A stretch of 64,000 bases of DNA from Omphiscola glabra (taxonomy: Eukaryota; Mollusca; Gastropoda; Lymnaeidae): NCBI GenBank assembly GCA_964017045.1, contig OZ024809.1:30463354-30527353 (forward strand). Direction: 5' to 3'. The notes under the pieces were generated by a model. That model saw only the letters and a list, made by a program, of their open reading frames with translations, ran no database searches and had not been told where the DNA came from. Shown here one piece after another: positions 23,490 through 33,572 of this stretch. Position 1 is the first letter of the stretch, and every line of letters starts with the position of its first letter. The position numbers and the translations under genes are program-made.

Positions 23490-23871
23490 GTGAACTTCCC
23501 ATCTCCTAAAGTTACTTGACAAAACATGAACTCAAGTAACACACATTTCAGAATCCCAATTTTCGCTACACCCCCATTCCCCCATGATACGCCACTACAC
23601 ACTTTTGATTTAACACCCATGAACTGTATTAAATATTCTGATGTCCCAACCAATTTTAAACCGAATATTTTTACACCATACTTAAATTGAGACGCTTTCA
23701 TTTTCCGAAAAGAAAATATTACGCGCCAAACGCAGTTGCGTTATATAAAAAAAACATATCATTCAGCGTAGTTATCGGGAATTATATTTTGCGCGCTATT
23801 GCACTTATTATTTAGCCGGAAATGGAAGCAGTAAATTAGGAAGCAGTCCACGAAAAATACCAGACGCGTAT
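23490..23871 (+). repeat. Unclassified dispersed repeat family, copy 1
   Basis: Homologous to 36881-37361 and 48429-48796 in the same orientation. Shared landmarks include GTTACTTGACAAAACATGAA, ATGATACGCCACT, TATCGGGAATTATATTTT and GGAAATGGAAGC. This copy lacks the TTCTTTCAAACATATAG segment present in the other two. No terminal repeats or coding capacity are evident. Confidence 0.85.
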
Positions 23872-24017
23872 ATATATATATATATATAATGTGTGTGTGT
23901 GTGTTAGAGGTTGCACCTTTGAGATCTGTCCCCGAGTGGGCATTGTGTCAAGGGTACGCCACTGATGCATGTGTTACTGAATCATTTGCACCAGGCCTAT
24001 ACAACACTTTGGGGTAA

Positions 24018-24141
24018 ACCCTGACAAATGTGACAAGTGCGACAAATGGGATAAAATGTGACAAGTGTGACACATGGGACAAGTGTGACAAATGTGACAA
24101 GTGTGACAAGTGTGATAAGTGTGACAAATGTGACAAATGGG
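24018..24141. repeat. 9 bp minisatellite
   Basis: Tandem TGTGACAAG/TGTGACAAA units. The plus-strand frame reads Asp-Lys-Cys repeatedly, as expected from a 9 bp period. Confidence 0.93.
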
Positions 24142-24375
24142 AAAGGTTCGCAACGCAGTGTTGTGTTTATTTGTCAAAGTCACGACCACCCCCCCCCACC
24201 CCACACCAAAATAAATAAATAAATAATATCAATTGAATTTTGACCCCATCCACCCCCACATCTGCATTTAGTGACTAGCTCCGCTTCTGTTCATCATATC
24301 TTCATGATCATGATTACCAAAGGTGTACTGGCGTGACAAAGATGCTGCTGTATTGAGAGTTGGCAGTAGGAACAA

Positions 24376-24776
24376 GACTTATCGGACGGCCACACCTGAG
24401 ACGTATTGGACGGCCACTCCTGAGACTTATTGGACGGCCACGCCTGAGACTTATTGGACGCTTGCAAAAGGAGCATGAGGGAAGCCAACATAGAAATCCA
24501 CAAATGGGAGATCATCGCCGAACAACGTTCCAGCTGGCGAACAGCAGTGTATGAAGGAGTCAAAAAGGCAGAAGATGTGCGAAACGAAGAACTTGCAACA
24601 AAAAGAACAGTACGGAAGACCAAAATTAACCAGGAATCAATATTCTCCTGGGAGAAATGCAGTCGAGATTGTCACTCCTGGATTTGCCAAGTGAGCCACT
24701 CGTAGAAGTTTAGGACTACAATATAGCTACTCCATCGTCTCGCGGAGACGGGAGGATGCCATATATACTGACATGA
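24376..24776 (+). mobile_element. LINE-type retrotransposon 3' remnant
   Basis: The frame from 24454 to 24702 encodes the end of a non-LTR retrotransposon polyprotein: ACKRSMREANIEIHKWE, then RSSWRTAV, then a zinc-finger-like KCSRDCHSW tail. I recall that layout from mollusc and other animal LINEs. Decay is visible. The usual leading Cys of the finger is Trp, and a stop truncates the final motif. The upstream RPxLRxIG segment is out of frame by one base. At 24376-24459 a 24 bp (8-codon) piece is repeated three times plus a partial. CGTCTCGCGGAGACGG near 24736 is a 3' UTR hairpin. The 5' part is missing. Confidence 0.65.
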
Positions 24777-25071
24777 CATATTAAACTACATCATACATTT
24801 GTAAATGGCTTACTCGCCCAAAACGCTCAACTCATTCAAATTTAATTTGGGGTTTTTTGTGTGTGTGTATTTGTAAATGATTTAAATCCTAATTTCAACT
24901 GTGTACCAAGATTCTATATATAACCTTAAAATGTGCCGCGAGGAAAAACACATGCAAGAAATCTGGAGGTTGTGCAGCACCACTATTTGTTTAATTGACA
25001 CTACCGGAGCTCAGTTTATTCAATCACATGGTGAGATAACTAGATGAATGAATGAATTAATTAATTAATTA

Positions 25072-25141
25072 ACTAATGGTTTTCAAATTCTTTGTTCATT
25101 AATTAATTAATTAATGAACAAAGAATTTGAAAACCATTAGT
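25072..25141. repeat. Perfect 70 bp palindrome
   Basis: ACTAATGGTTTTCAAATTCT and the bases after it are mirrored exactly as the reverse complement, with no spacer. The centre is TTAATTAA-rich. Every base of the two 35 bp arms pairs. It lies one base from the start of a SPIN copy. Confidence 0.95.
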
Positions 25142-25142
25142 G

Positions 25143-25334
25143 CACTGGTTCTCAAGCCTTTCTAATGCCGCGACCCTTTAATACAGTTCCTCATGTTGTG
25201 GTGACCCCCAACCAAAAAAATTAATTTCGTTGCTACTTCATAACTGTAGATTATATTGTATTTTCCGATGGTCTTAGGCGACCCTTTCATTTATCCCTCC
25301 CTAGGGGTCGCAACCCACAGATTGAGAACCGCTG
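25143..25334 (-). mobile_element. SPIN-type hAT non-autonomous element, copy 2
   Basis: Reverse orientation. It starts CACTGGTTCTCAAGCC, contains CTAATGCCGCGACCCTTTAA and CGTTGCTACTTCATAACTGT, and ends with GGTCGCAACCCACAG and TTGAGAACCGCTG. No 8 bp duplication is visible at its borders, and the left border touches the palindrome. The flanks may therefore have rearranged. Confidence 0.9.
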
Positions 25335-25420
25335 CGTGGGGACGGACTTTTATCTTGGATTTAAGGAAATATGCGAAACAAAGTATCGGGGAAACCCGAA
25401 AAAAAGTGCGCAAACAAAAC

Positions 25421-25456
25421 AATGAACGTTTCAGCAGAAAGCTTTCTTCGGCGATC
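25421..25456 (-). other. Hammerhead-like small RNA motif, copy B
   Basis: On the minus strand this reads GCCGAAGAAAGC, then TTTCTGC, then TGAAACGTTCATT. The GAAAC side is intact and the CTGANGA side is degenerate. The downstream TTGTTTTGTTTGCGC resembles copy C. Confidence 0.3.
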
Positions 25457-25636
25457 AGCAGCTAAAACATATGGTATGCGAGAGGACAGGAGGAGGAATG
25501 TGGTAGAACAATGGTACTGCGTTGTCCAACCAGACAGCTCTGTTGTAGTAGACATGATATACAATTATCTATCATCGATATTTGCGAATAGACCTGCTCG
25601 CCGAAGGCACCATAATGAAAATCCGACTGATTATAT

Positions 25637-25811
25637 CAGATGTTCTCAAAACGTTTTGCAATTCTGTACCCCTTTAATATTGACTAAAAATTATTGTACC
25701 ACAGTTCTGCATATTTTGCCATTCGATCTGGAATTATGTTAAGATAACTTTAAAAAAAAAAAAAAGTTTTTTCATTGTACCCAATTTAGATCATCAGTTT
25801 AAGAATCACTG
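25637..25811. mobile_element. hAT-like MITE, decayed
   Basis: The right end is CAGTTTAAGAATCACTG, whose reverse complement is a classic hAT-type end. The left end CAGATGTTCTCAAAACG matches it imperfectly. The flanking 8-mers agree at only 4 of 8 positions, and an A-run lies inside. Confidence 0.5.
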
Positions 25812-26970
25812 GTTAGAATGTATCCTTGTATCTTTTGGCGTGTTTCATACCAGTAGCCATGTTGGTTTGGGTTTTTTTTTTCCCCCAATACTATTTTGTA
25901 TACCGGAATACATTCCCGCCTGGTCACCGTGTTGCCGTTGTCAGTGGGGGCCGCTAGCGTTTGGCAAGTTTAGCGCTGGCGGTCTTTGCTGTGAACCGCC
26001 AGTCGGTCAGGTGCGAGGCCCAGAGTGACAGGTTTGCGCTAATCGGGGATTCCCGCTGTCACCTTAAGTATCCACGGATTACAATGCTAGGATTAGTCGG
26101 GGGGCTGTGATGATAAACATATTTTAGAGGTCAGGAGGAGGCGGTAGGGGGCAGGTTGGGGGGGGGGGGGTTCATATCTCACAGAAATGAATTGTAAGGC
26201 AGGTGTGCATGTGTTCTATTGTCAGTGTTGTGTTTGTGTTTTATGGCGTTTCTGATCTTTTGCGATCCGTGGCGTAACTATACGCACACTGAAATTGGGG
26301 TTTAGAGACAATTGACCTTTGAACTAGGATGCATTAATTATTTCAATAAATTCCAATACGTTATTTGGACAAAAGTGTCACAGACATTTTCCAGAGATTC
26401 AATGGCGGCTCCTTCTTTGGGCTCAGGGAGAAATTCTGAAATGACATCTCTTTTACAGATATTTTTTTTTCGAAATCCCCCTCCACCCCCTCCAACCCCT
26501 CCACCCCCTCCACTATCTCCCTGTAGAGGTGTTTTTTTTGGTGCCAAGCAAATCCAAATTTCGCACCCCCCCCCCCTCCAAATAAAATATTTCGTATTCA
26601 ACGTAATTTTTAATAATAAAATCGCCCTCGGGGGCCCCTATGCGGGCAGGGCCCCGCTTAATTTACCCGGTTACTTCAGGCTCTGCACAGATTTTACCCT
26701 AATATGTGACCCCCGCCCCCCCCCCCCCCCACCTTTACACCATCCTAATTTATTAATAGATGCGTGGCGACATCTACGGACTTTCGTTAAGAAACTAATA
26801 GAGTGAAACGTTTACATTACCCTGGATTCGATTACTTCAGTTCACATTGCAGTAGCCGATGCTGTACAGAGTCTGCTTGTGTTGCCATCTCAGAGCGCCT
26901 GCCTTTACAATAGGGAATTAGTTAAACACAGCAAGGTTAAACATGGAAAAAAAGGAACGCAACAAAACAA
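25812..26970. other. Unique sequence with C- and G-runs, no gene seen
   Basis: G-run near 26157-26170, C-rich runs at 26475-26520, 26564-26577 and 26711-26730. A perfect 8 bp stem CTGGCGGT/ACCGCCAG lies near 25976-26002. The 164-codon frame at 26312 is Pro-rich because of the C-runs and is not credible. Confidence 0.35.
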
Positions 26971-27000
26971 CGAACGTGTCGACAGGAAGCCTTCGTCAGC
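26971..27000 (-). other. Hammerhead-like small RNA motif, copy C
   Basis: On the minus strand this reads GCTGACGAAGGCTTCCTGTC, then GACACGTTCG. The CTGACGA side matches the hammerhead core exactly, while GAAA is changed to GACA. Together with copies A and B the consensus has both halves. Confidence 0.3.
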
Positions 27001-27845
27001 GAACAAACAGAAAAAACGAATAAAATTTTAAAAAATATGTTTAAAATAGCTCTTAGCTGAGAAGTTGTATCCAAGAGGTCAGCAAATGACTTGTGCCTTT
27101 CCAATGTATTGGTGTTAGTGGCTGCTGGAACCTCTGTTTGACAGATTAGATTGTAAGGATCTGTTCTCGCTCTGTCTTGGCTTGGGAAAATTTTGTTGGA
27201 TCAGTGTTATGCAGACGAAGTGTTTACGTCATCTTTCCCCGTGAATGAACTCTAGCTGACCCCGAGCTCGGAACCGCATTTAGGGTGTGGCTAAATAAAA
27301 ATAGTCTTTGACCTTGTTTACCACTAAATAAAATCTATAGCCTGTATTATTATTAGAATTCTGTACAAAAATCTACACACATCAGGAGAGCAAAACAATG
27401 TCTAAGCATTTTCTAGAAATATCAGTAAAACAGACTATAAAAGGAAGAAAGAGAGATTGTGGGGAGTTCGATTACGATAGAGATTTGCTATACGAGACAG
27501 AGATTTGTTTACTAACATTTGATGTGTGTGTGTGTGTGTGTATATTCCTTTTTCATCATTGTACCTTTTACAACATTGTATCTTCTGCAACTTTGTACCG
27601 GTACAAGCCAATCATTTCACTTTAAGTCAATAGCTTTAGATTTATTTTCTTTTAGATTTTGTAATTCATTATAAACGTAATACAATTTATTAATTGTGAT
27701 TGGACCTGGTTTGGGTATCGTTTTTCCTTGTTATTGTATTCAACATATGGTATCGTCTTTTGTTGTGTACTGCTTTAGAACGAGACAAATACTTAAATAA
27801 GAGATTCATTTCTCCATACTTATAACAGTACGTAACAATAAGTCT
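27001..27845. other. Unique AT-rich sequence, no gene seen
   Basis: A TG microsatellite lies near 27521-27542. No supported coding region. Confidence 0.35.
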
Positions 27846-28113
27846 GATGACCATCCTGTACTCTATTGCGTTAGTATGATGACTATCATGTACTCTACTG
27901 CGTCAGTAGGATGAATATCATGTACTCTACTGCGTCAGTAGGATGACTATCATGTACTCTACTGTTTCATTATGATGACTATCATGTACTCTATTGCGTC
28001 AGTAGGATGACTATCATGTACTCTACTATGTCAGTAGGATGACTATCATGTACTCTACTGCGTCAGTAGGATGACTATCCTGTACTCTACTGCGTCAGTA
28101 GGATGAGTATCAT
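27846..28113. repeat. 32 bp minisatellite
   Basis: About eight copies of a 32 bp unit containing GATGACTATCATGTACTCTA and TGCGTCAGTAG. Confidence 0.95.
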
Positions 28114-28329
28114 GTCTGCAATCAAAACAGCTCACAATAATTTTAAAATTATGTAATTTTAATTTTTGAAAAAAATATAGATGAATGTTCTTCAGCGCCC
28201 CATTTGAAGCCCCCCCCAGGGCCCCCTTAAAATCACCCAAGCCCCTCAAAGCCCCCTAGACAAACCCATCGTCCCCAAGCAGCGTATGGTTTCCTATAAA
28301 TACTATAATATTCTATTCTCCACACTCTT

Positions 28330-28745
28330 ACAACCTGACTTAGCACCCGCCTACAACCTGACTTTGCACCTCCTACAGCCTTACGTAGTACCCCCTACAA
28401 TCTGACTTAGCACTCCCTTCAACCTGACTTAGCAATTCCTACAACCTGACTTAGCACGCCTAACAACCTGACTTAGCACCCTTACAACATGAATTAGCAT
28501 CCCCTACAGCCCGACTTAGCACCCCCTAAAACCTGACGTAACACCCCATACAAACTGACTTAGCATCCCTTACAACCTGACTTAGCACCCCCTAAAACCT
28601 GACGTAACACCCAATACAAACTGACTTAGCATCCCCTACAGCCCGACTTAGCACCCCCTAAAACCTGACGTAACACCCAATACAAACTGACTTAGCATCC
28701 CTTACAACCTGACTTAGTATCCCCTACAACCTGACTTAGCACCCT
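28330..28745. repeat. 22 bp minisatellite with 66 bp higher-order period
   Basis: About 19 copies of a unit containing CAACCTGACTTAGCACCCC. In the right half a three-unit block beginning CACCCCCTAAAACCTGACGT recurs at 28520, 28586 and 28652, giving a 66 bp period. Confidence 0.95.
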
Positions 28746-28919
28746 AAGGCTATACCTAAAATGCATCCCTGAAGGCTTAACTGTTAAAATCTGGTTTAGA
28801 AAATGACTTATTCAGCTTTGGCGTAGAGGTTATATTTCGTCGCTTATTACGTCACTACATTGATTTGAAATGAAAACTGGGTAACCCACTTCCCAGCAAA
28901 GCTTATATTTCCCTCTTCG

Positions 28920-29253
28920 TTTCCGGTAATTTCCTTGAAAGAAATTTCGGCGACGGAAAAATTGATCGACGGAAGTTTAATCGAGCGGAAAGTTGATCTA
29001 ACGGAAATTTTTTGTCGAATTTTTTCTTTCAGTCCACACGATCAAACTTTGCGCCAAATTTCTTTTTGAGCGCATTATTTTGTTTAATATAGTATAGTGC
29101 GTTCAAAATGAAATTTGACTAGTAATTTGATCGTGTGAACTGAACAAAAAAAAGTTCAAGCAAATTTCCGTACGATCAAAATTCCGTTCGATAAAACGTC
29201 CGTCGTTCAATTTCCAGTCGACGAAATTTCTTTCAAACAAATTTTCGGGTAAC
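28920..29253. mobile_element. Foldback (long inverted repeat) element
   Basis: Two arms of roughly 135-150 bp are inverted copies around a short AT-rich centre near 29080-29098. Matching landmarks are TTGAAAGAAATTTCG (left) with its complement at the right edge, ACACGATCAAA on both inner arms, and GAGCGC/GCGTTC next to the centre. Each arm carries short tandem subrepeats of the type GATCGACGGAA. No coding frame. The best-conserved ends are at 28935 and 29236, with weaker similarity extending a further 15 bp. Confidence 0.8.
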
Positions 29254-29295
29254 CTTCCCTTTCATTTTGGTCGTTTGCAAACTCAATGAAAACTC

Positions 29296-29323
29296 GGGGG
29301 GGGGGGGGGGGGGGGGGGGGGGG
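29296..29323. repeat. 28-base G homopolymer
   Basis: The longest single-base run in the window. It could form G-quadruplexes. The true length may differ, because sequencing of such runs is unreliable. Confidence 0.85.
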
Positions 29324-30718
29324 AATTAGAATAATAATCTTATCTTTTTGTATTGTTGGTTTAATTTTGCGCGCTTCTTTATATTGATAAATTCACTCAC
29401 GCCATCAAAATGAAACAACTGTCGTTTTAATTAAAGGATTTCCCCTTCTTTAATTTACTTGTTCCTAACACTAAGTCAGTAAGACCCCCCCCCCCCCCCC
29501 CGTATCCGATACAATTCGCTCCCTTGATCACAGGACCAAGGTGGCGCAGGGGAATGGGGGGGGGGGTGGGGCTGGGGTGGGGGAGATCAGCTGTCGACGA
29601 CTTGACTATATACAAGAGTGCCACTGAGGACCTCTGGTTGCCCGGTGGCCCCGGGGGCGTGCAAGTGGCCCAACACTAAGCCCTCGACGGCTTGTACGGC
29701 TACAGCATCACGTACTGTTGTATCACATCGGCCCACTTAATCACACGGTGGAATGTCGAGGAGTAGCGTGTGTGGGGGTCCGTGGGAGGGTGTGTGTGTA
29801 TGAGAGAGTGTACGTCTCTCCAAATAGAAAGAGAGGAGGAGATAATGAGATGGGCAGAATGGCTGAAATTGCTTTGTTTGTTTACGGAGTCAGATTTTCA
29901 CTCCGATTCTAAATATAAACATTTCTGCTCTACAAAATATCGTCAAGATGACGTCATCAAATATTGGGTTCCATTTTCAGGACATTCTTTAAAAAAATGG
30001 AAATTGTGGAAATGTATTATTGGAATCCCGCAGACAACTCTCAGCCCTCACCTAAAACTCTCGAAACCTTCTCGCTTTTTTAAAATAGGTTATTTTCACA
30101 TACATTATTGTGTCCAATGTTTTAGAAAGCTCTATAATGTTAATAGAAAAACGTTTTAATTTCGTTGTAGCCTTGCGTTTTGCTGCACACACATGTAGAA
30201 AGTCACGTGTCCTTAAAGATAGCGTTGATGGCGTTTAAAGATAGAAGGGGCGTAGTAGCTAACAACTAAAATGAAATCTTTCTTCGTTTTTTTTGTTTTT
30301 GTTTTTGTTTTTTTTTTTTTCGTTGGTTTTATTTTATTTTTAAAAAATCACGTTTGCATCGATCTTAACAAAATTGTACTTTACATGTAAATTTAAAAGG
30401 TCGAGTATTTCCTATTTATAGTCATTTTGTTACCAGATTAAAACAGGTCAGAGTTGGTCCCGCGATGATTTTAAGCGGAGAAAATGAATTCATTAACTTA
30501 TTTATTAAGTTGTTAATTTGTTGTTTTTTTGTTGTTGTTGTTGTTATTGTTTTAGTTTGTAGAAGTTTTTGAAATTTTCTGTTTCGATTTCTAATCCACT
30601 ATTCTGTGTCTGAGTTCGATCCTTGATTGGAACACCTGATGACTGATGACAAACTCACCAATGAGAGTTCAAACGATCATAAAGAGAATTCGATTTCAAA
30701 CAGATTTTTTCTAACTTG
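29324..30718. other. Mostly unique sequence, no gene seen
   Basis: A 17-base C-run (29485-29501) is followed by an 11-base G-run (29556-29566). T-rich runs lie near 30290-30345. The 129-codon frame at 29770 is unrecognised and has no support beyond being open. Confidence 0.35.
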
Positions 30719-31162
30719 CCGTATTTTACGGACTACAAGACGCAATATTTTCTTTGAGAAATTGCCTCCAAAATTTCGGTGCGTCTTATAGTCCGTAGCG
30801 TCTAATAGTCCGTAGCGACTCATAGTCCGTAGCGTCTTATAGTTCGTAGCGTTTTATAGTCCGTAGTGTCTTATAGTCCGTAGCGTCTTATAGTCCGTAG
30901 TGTCTTATAGTCCGTAGCGTCTTATAGTTCGTAGCGTCTTATAGTCCGTAGTGTCTTATAGTCCGTAGTGTCTTATAGTCCGTAGCGTCTTATAGTTCGT
31001 AGTGTCTTATAGTCCGTAGTGTCTTATAGTCCGTAGCGTCTTATAGTCCGTAGTGTCTTATAGTCCGTAGCGTCTAATAGTCCGTAGTGTCTTAAAGTCC
31101 GTAGTGTCTTATAGTCCGTAGCGTCTTATAGTCCGTAGCGTCTAATAGTCCGTAAAATACGG
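30719..31162. mobile_element. MITE whose terminal repeat has expanded into a 22-unit minisatellite
   Basis: The left end CCGTATTTTACGGACTA... (25 bp, 30719-30743) is matched by its inverted copy at 31138-31162 (23 of 25 identical). Between them lies a 37 bp unique centre, then 22 tandem copies of GCGTCTTATAGTCCGTA occupying exactly 30781-31154. The 17 bp unit is identical to the inner part of the terminal repeat. Without the extra copies the element would be about 87 bp, a plausible MITE. Unit variants alternate GCGTC/GTGTC and TTAT/TAAT. Confidence 0.9.
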
Positions 31163-31754
31163 TAACACTTATGTTCACCTAAGTACTCTAGCAAATCATA
31201 ATTTAAATTAAGTTTATTATTTTTTTTAAATAGTCCTAGTGCACTGCTGGTGACCACAAATAATTTTTTCCTCTTTGCGTCCACGGAAAATTTAATCCCC
31301 CCCCCCACCCCGACACACGTTGTGGGAGGGCGACAGATCGAGAAAGTCATTAAGGCGCAGTGGAGTTTGTGGGTAGTGGGGTTAAGATCTGGTGGGCGCA
31401 GATGGCACATCGCACACAGCGACAGGCATCCCACGACTGCCCCGTTTATCAATGCAGAATTTTTACATATCCTTTGTGTGGATGAGGATAACACTGCTTC
31501 CACGCAATCCAGCGTAGTCGAAATGTCGTGTCTGTTAGTGGGGGGTGCACCATTGTATCACATTTCATCAAAATTAAATCACATTTAGTAATCACGTTTA
31601 AAAGTTAAATGAGTGCCGGCTTACAGCCGTTCGAAGACCTGGGCAGAACAGTCGTAGGTGTCTATATAAGTGAGATACTACATAAGCCTAATGTGTAGGC
31701 AAATATCGGCATACACCGACAGGCCATGACTAATACGAGTTGTTGTAGTTGTAT
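31163..31754. other. Unique sequence, no recognised gene
   Basis: C-run near 31297-31306. A 112-codon plus frame (31250-31588) and a 125-codon minus frame overlap each other and are unrecognised. TAGTCGAAATGTCG near 31515 faintly recalls the hammerhead-like modules. Confidence 0.35.
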
Positions 31755-32205
31755 GTGTGCCGCACAGACGAGAGATGAACCTACCAGTGCCGCGCTGGCG
31801 GGAGATGGACTGACTAGAGCAGCGGTTCTCAATCTGTGGGTCGCGACCCCTTTGGGGGTCGAACGGCACTTTCAGAGGGGTCGCCTAAGACCATCGGAAA
31901 ACAGATATACTCTACAGTTATGAAGCAGAAACGATAATAATTTTGTGGTTAGGGGTAGCCACCACGTGAGGATTTGTGTTAAAGGGTCGCGGCATTGGGA
32001 AGGTTGAGAACCACTGGACTAGAGCCAGACTATCGAGAACCGCACCAATAAGTGACAGACAGACAAGAGGCAGACTGAAGAGATCCCCCACTGATGAAGA
32101 CACACACACACACAAAAGTCATTCTAATACGAGCCCCACAATGATAAGAGCCACACTGACCCGCGGCACACCGACGAGTGCCGCACCGGCGAGAGCTGCG
32201 GCCCC
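31755..32205. repeat. Degenerate GCCGCAC-type tandem repeat split by a transposon
   Basis: Imperfect copies of GCCGCACCGACGAGAG, GAGCCACACTGAC and related units occur on both sides of the SPIN insertion at 31820-32016. The array therefore probably pre-dates the insertion. Confidence 0.55.
31820..32016 (+). mobile_element. SPIN-type hAT non-autonomous element, copy 3
   Basis: It starts CAGCGGTTCTCAATCTGTGG, contains GGGGTCGCCTAAGACCATCG and TACAGTTATGAAGCAG, and ends GGTTGAGAACCACTG. The 8 bp duplications GACTAGAG at 31812-31819 and 32017-32024 are identical. Length is 197 bp. Confidence 0.95.
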
Positions 32206-32388
32206 CAGTATTAGACACGCCTGATATTCTGTCTGATCCTATAACACGGTTTGAATGCCTCGCTCTCCGCTCGCGTTTACATCTGATAATTTCCGCATTG
32301 CGTTGACGGGAACGTGATCTGACGGACGCGAGACTTCTTTGTCCAAATACGTAACATTGTTTCCACTGACATACCTGACGCATCCGTG

Positions 32389-32624
32389 CAGTGGCGGACG
32401 CCTTGTGGGTTATGGGGGCTGGGGGGGGGGGAGACTGACGGACATGGGTCGTCCCACTTAAAAAAATTTTTGAAGACATCTCATTTTTAGAAATTATGAC
32501 AAAAAACATGATTATGCTATGAGGCTTTTCATCTGGGTTTTAATTTTTAAAATTATAGTGCAAATCATTCAAATTTAAAGAAATCCAAACATGATTTTTT
32601 TTTTTTTTAAATGATCCGCCTCTG
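32389..32624. mobile_element. Possible hAT-like MITE, decayed
   Basis: The ends CAGTGGCGGACG and, on the other strand, CAGAGGCGGATC match at 9-10 of 12 positions. No target duplication was seen. The interior holds a G-run and a T-run. Confidence 0.4.
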
Positions 32625-32992
32625 CCCTCGTCGTCTTTACTCGACTACCTGCTTCAGTTTCTTAATGTAGCGTTGGCGTTTCCTTTTCGTGACTATCTGC
32701 GAAGCCCCCTACGCTCGTCTGAGCCACGGATCGTCAACAAGCTCTGGGTCCCCCGACTACAATGTTTGTCTTACAGATTTCTGGTTTGTAACACTACTAC
32801 AACACGCTACTACATCCCTAAAACGCGCAAATCCGTCGGCTGATCACCAAAAGGGAGCTCGATTTTTTCTCTTCGCCGATGGCAAGTCTGTATCTTGATG
32901 GAAATTTCTTACAGGTGGTAAGCTTTTCTTGTGCGCATTAAAAAAAAAACTATAAAAAAACAACTCTGGATTAAAATTCGTATGCTATAAGA
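32625..32992. other. Unique sequence, no gene seen
   Basis: A 69-codon frame at 32689 is unrecognised. Confidence 0.35.
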
Positions 32993-33189
32993 CAGCGGTT
33001 CTCAGCCTATGGGTCGCGATCCCTGTGGGGGTCGAAAGACCCCTTTCCAGGGCGTCCCCTAAGACCTTTGGAAAACACACGCACTCTACAGTTATGAAGT
33101 AGCAGCGAAAATAATATTGTGGTTGGGGGCTCGCGAAAACTTAATGAACTGTATTAAAAGTAAGGTGTCGTGGCATTAGGCAACCACTG
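32993..33189 (+). mobile_element. SPIN-type hAT non-autonomous element, copy 4
   Basis: It starts CAGCGGTTCTCAGCCTATGG and follows the SPIN order through ACAGTTATGAAGTAGCAGCG to GGCATTAGGCAACCACTG. About 10 bases are missing from the right terminal repeat. The flanking 8-mers are CTATAAGA and CTATAAGC (7 of 8). The end deletion would probably block further mobility. Confidence 0.93.
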
Positions 33190-33280
33190 CTATAAGCTGA
33201 AACGAAAATGGAATTCATGGGTTAAAAAGAAGAGGGGTGTGGGGGATGGGGGGAGCATAACCTTAGCTTAAGTATTGCTC

Positions 33281-33370
33281 TCTCTCTCCCTTTCTCTCTC
33301 TCTCTCCCTCTCTCTCTCCCTCTCTCTCTCCCCCTCTCTCTCTCCCTCTCTCTCTCCCTCTCTCTCTCTT
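33281..33370. repeat. CT-rich microsatellite
   Basis: TCTCTCTC with regular CCC interruptions, about 90 bp. Confidence 0.95.
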
Positions 33371-33572
33371 TTGAGTGTTTCCGTAACTTCGTGGAAATTT
33401 TGTTCTAAATAGTCATGCATCATCCACTGTCTAGTTTCCATCTTCAAATAATATAATAGAAATTATTGGCACTGCATTCCGCCCAGATTATAGTGATGCA
33501 ATTAGGACCCGTTTCCTCGTCAAGATGTTTCTATCAGAAGGCGTTACCACTTGAGGCAGAAGATCCCCTCCT

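Noticed and set aside
24018..24141. Asp-Lys-Cys repeat resembling a metal-binding protein
   Set aside because: A 9 bp tandem unit. No flanking protein sequence is recognised.
25371..25742. 123-codon plus-strand frame
   Set aside because: It overlaps the antisense hammerhead-like module and runs into the hAT-like MITE at 25637, so it joins unrelated repeats.
25976..26002. Perfect 8 bp stem CTGGCGGT/ACCGCCAG with an 11-base loop
   Set aside because: Short and isolated, with no T-run or neighbouring gene. Chance is likely in a window this size.
26312..26806. 164-codon proline-rich frame
   Set aside because: The proline comes from long C-runs, whose exact lengths are uncertain, and no domain is visible.
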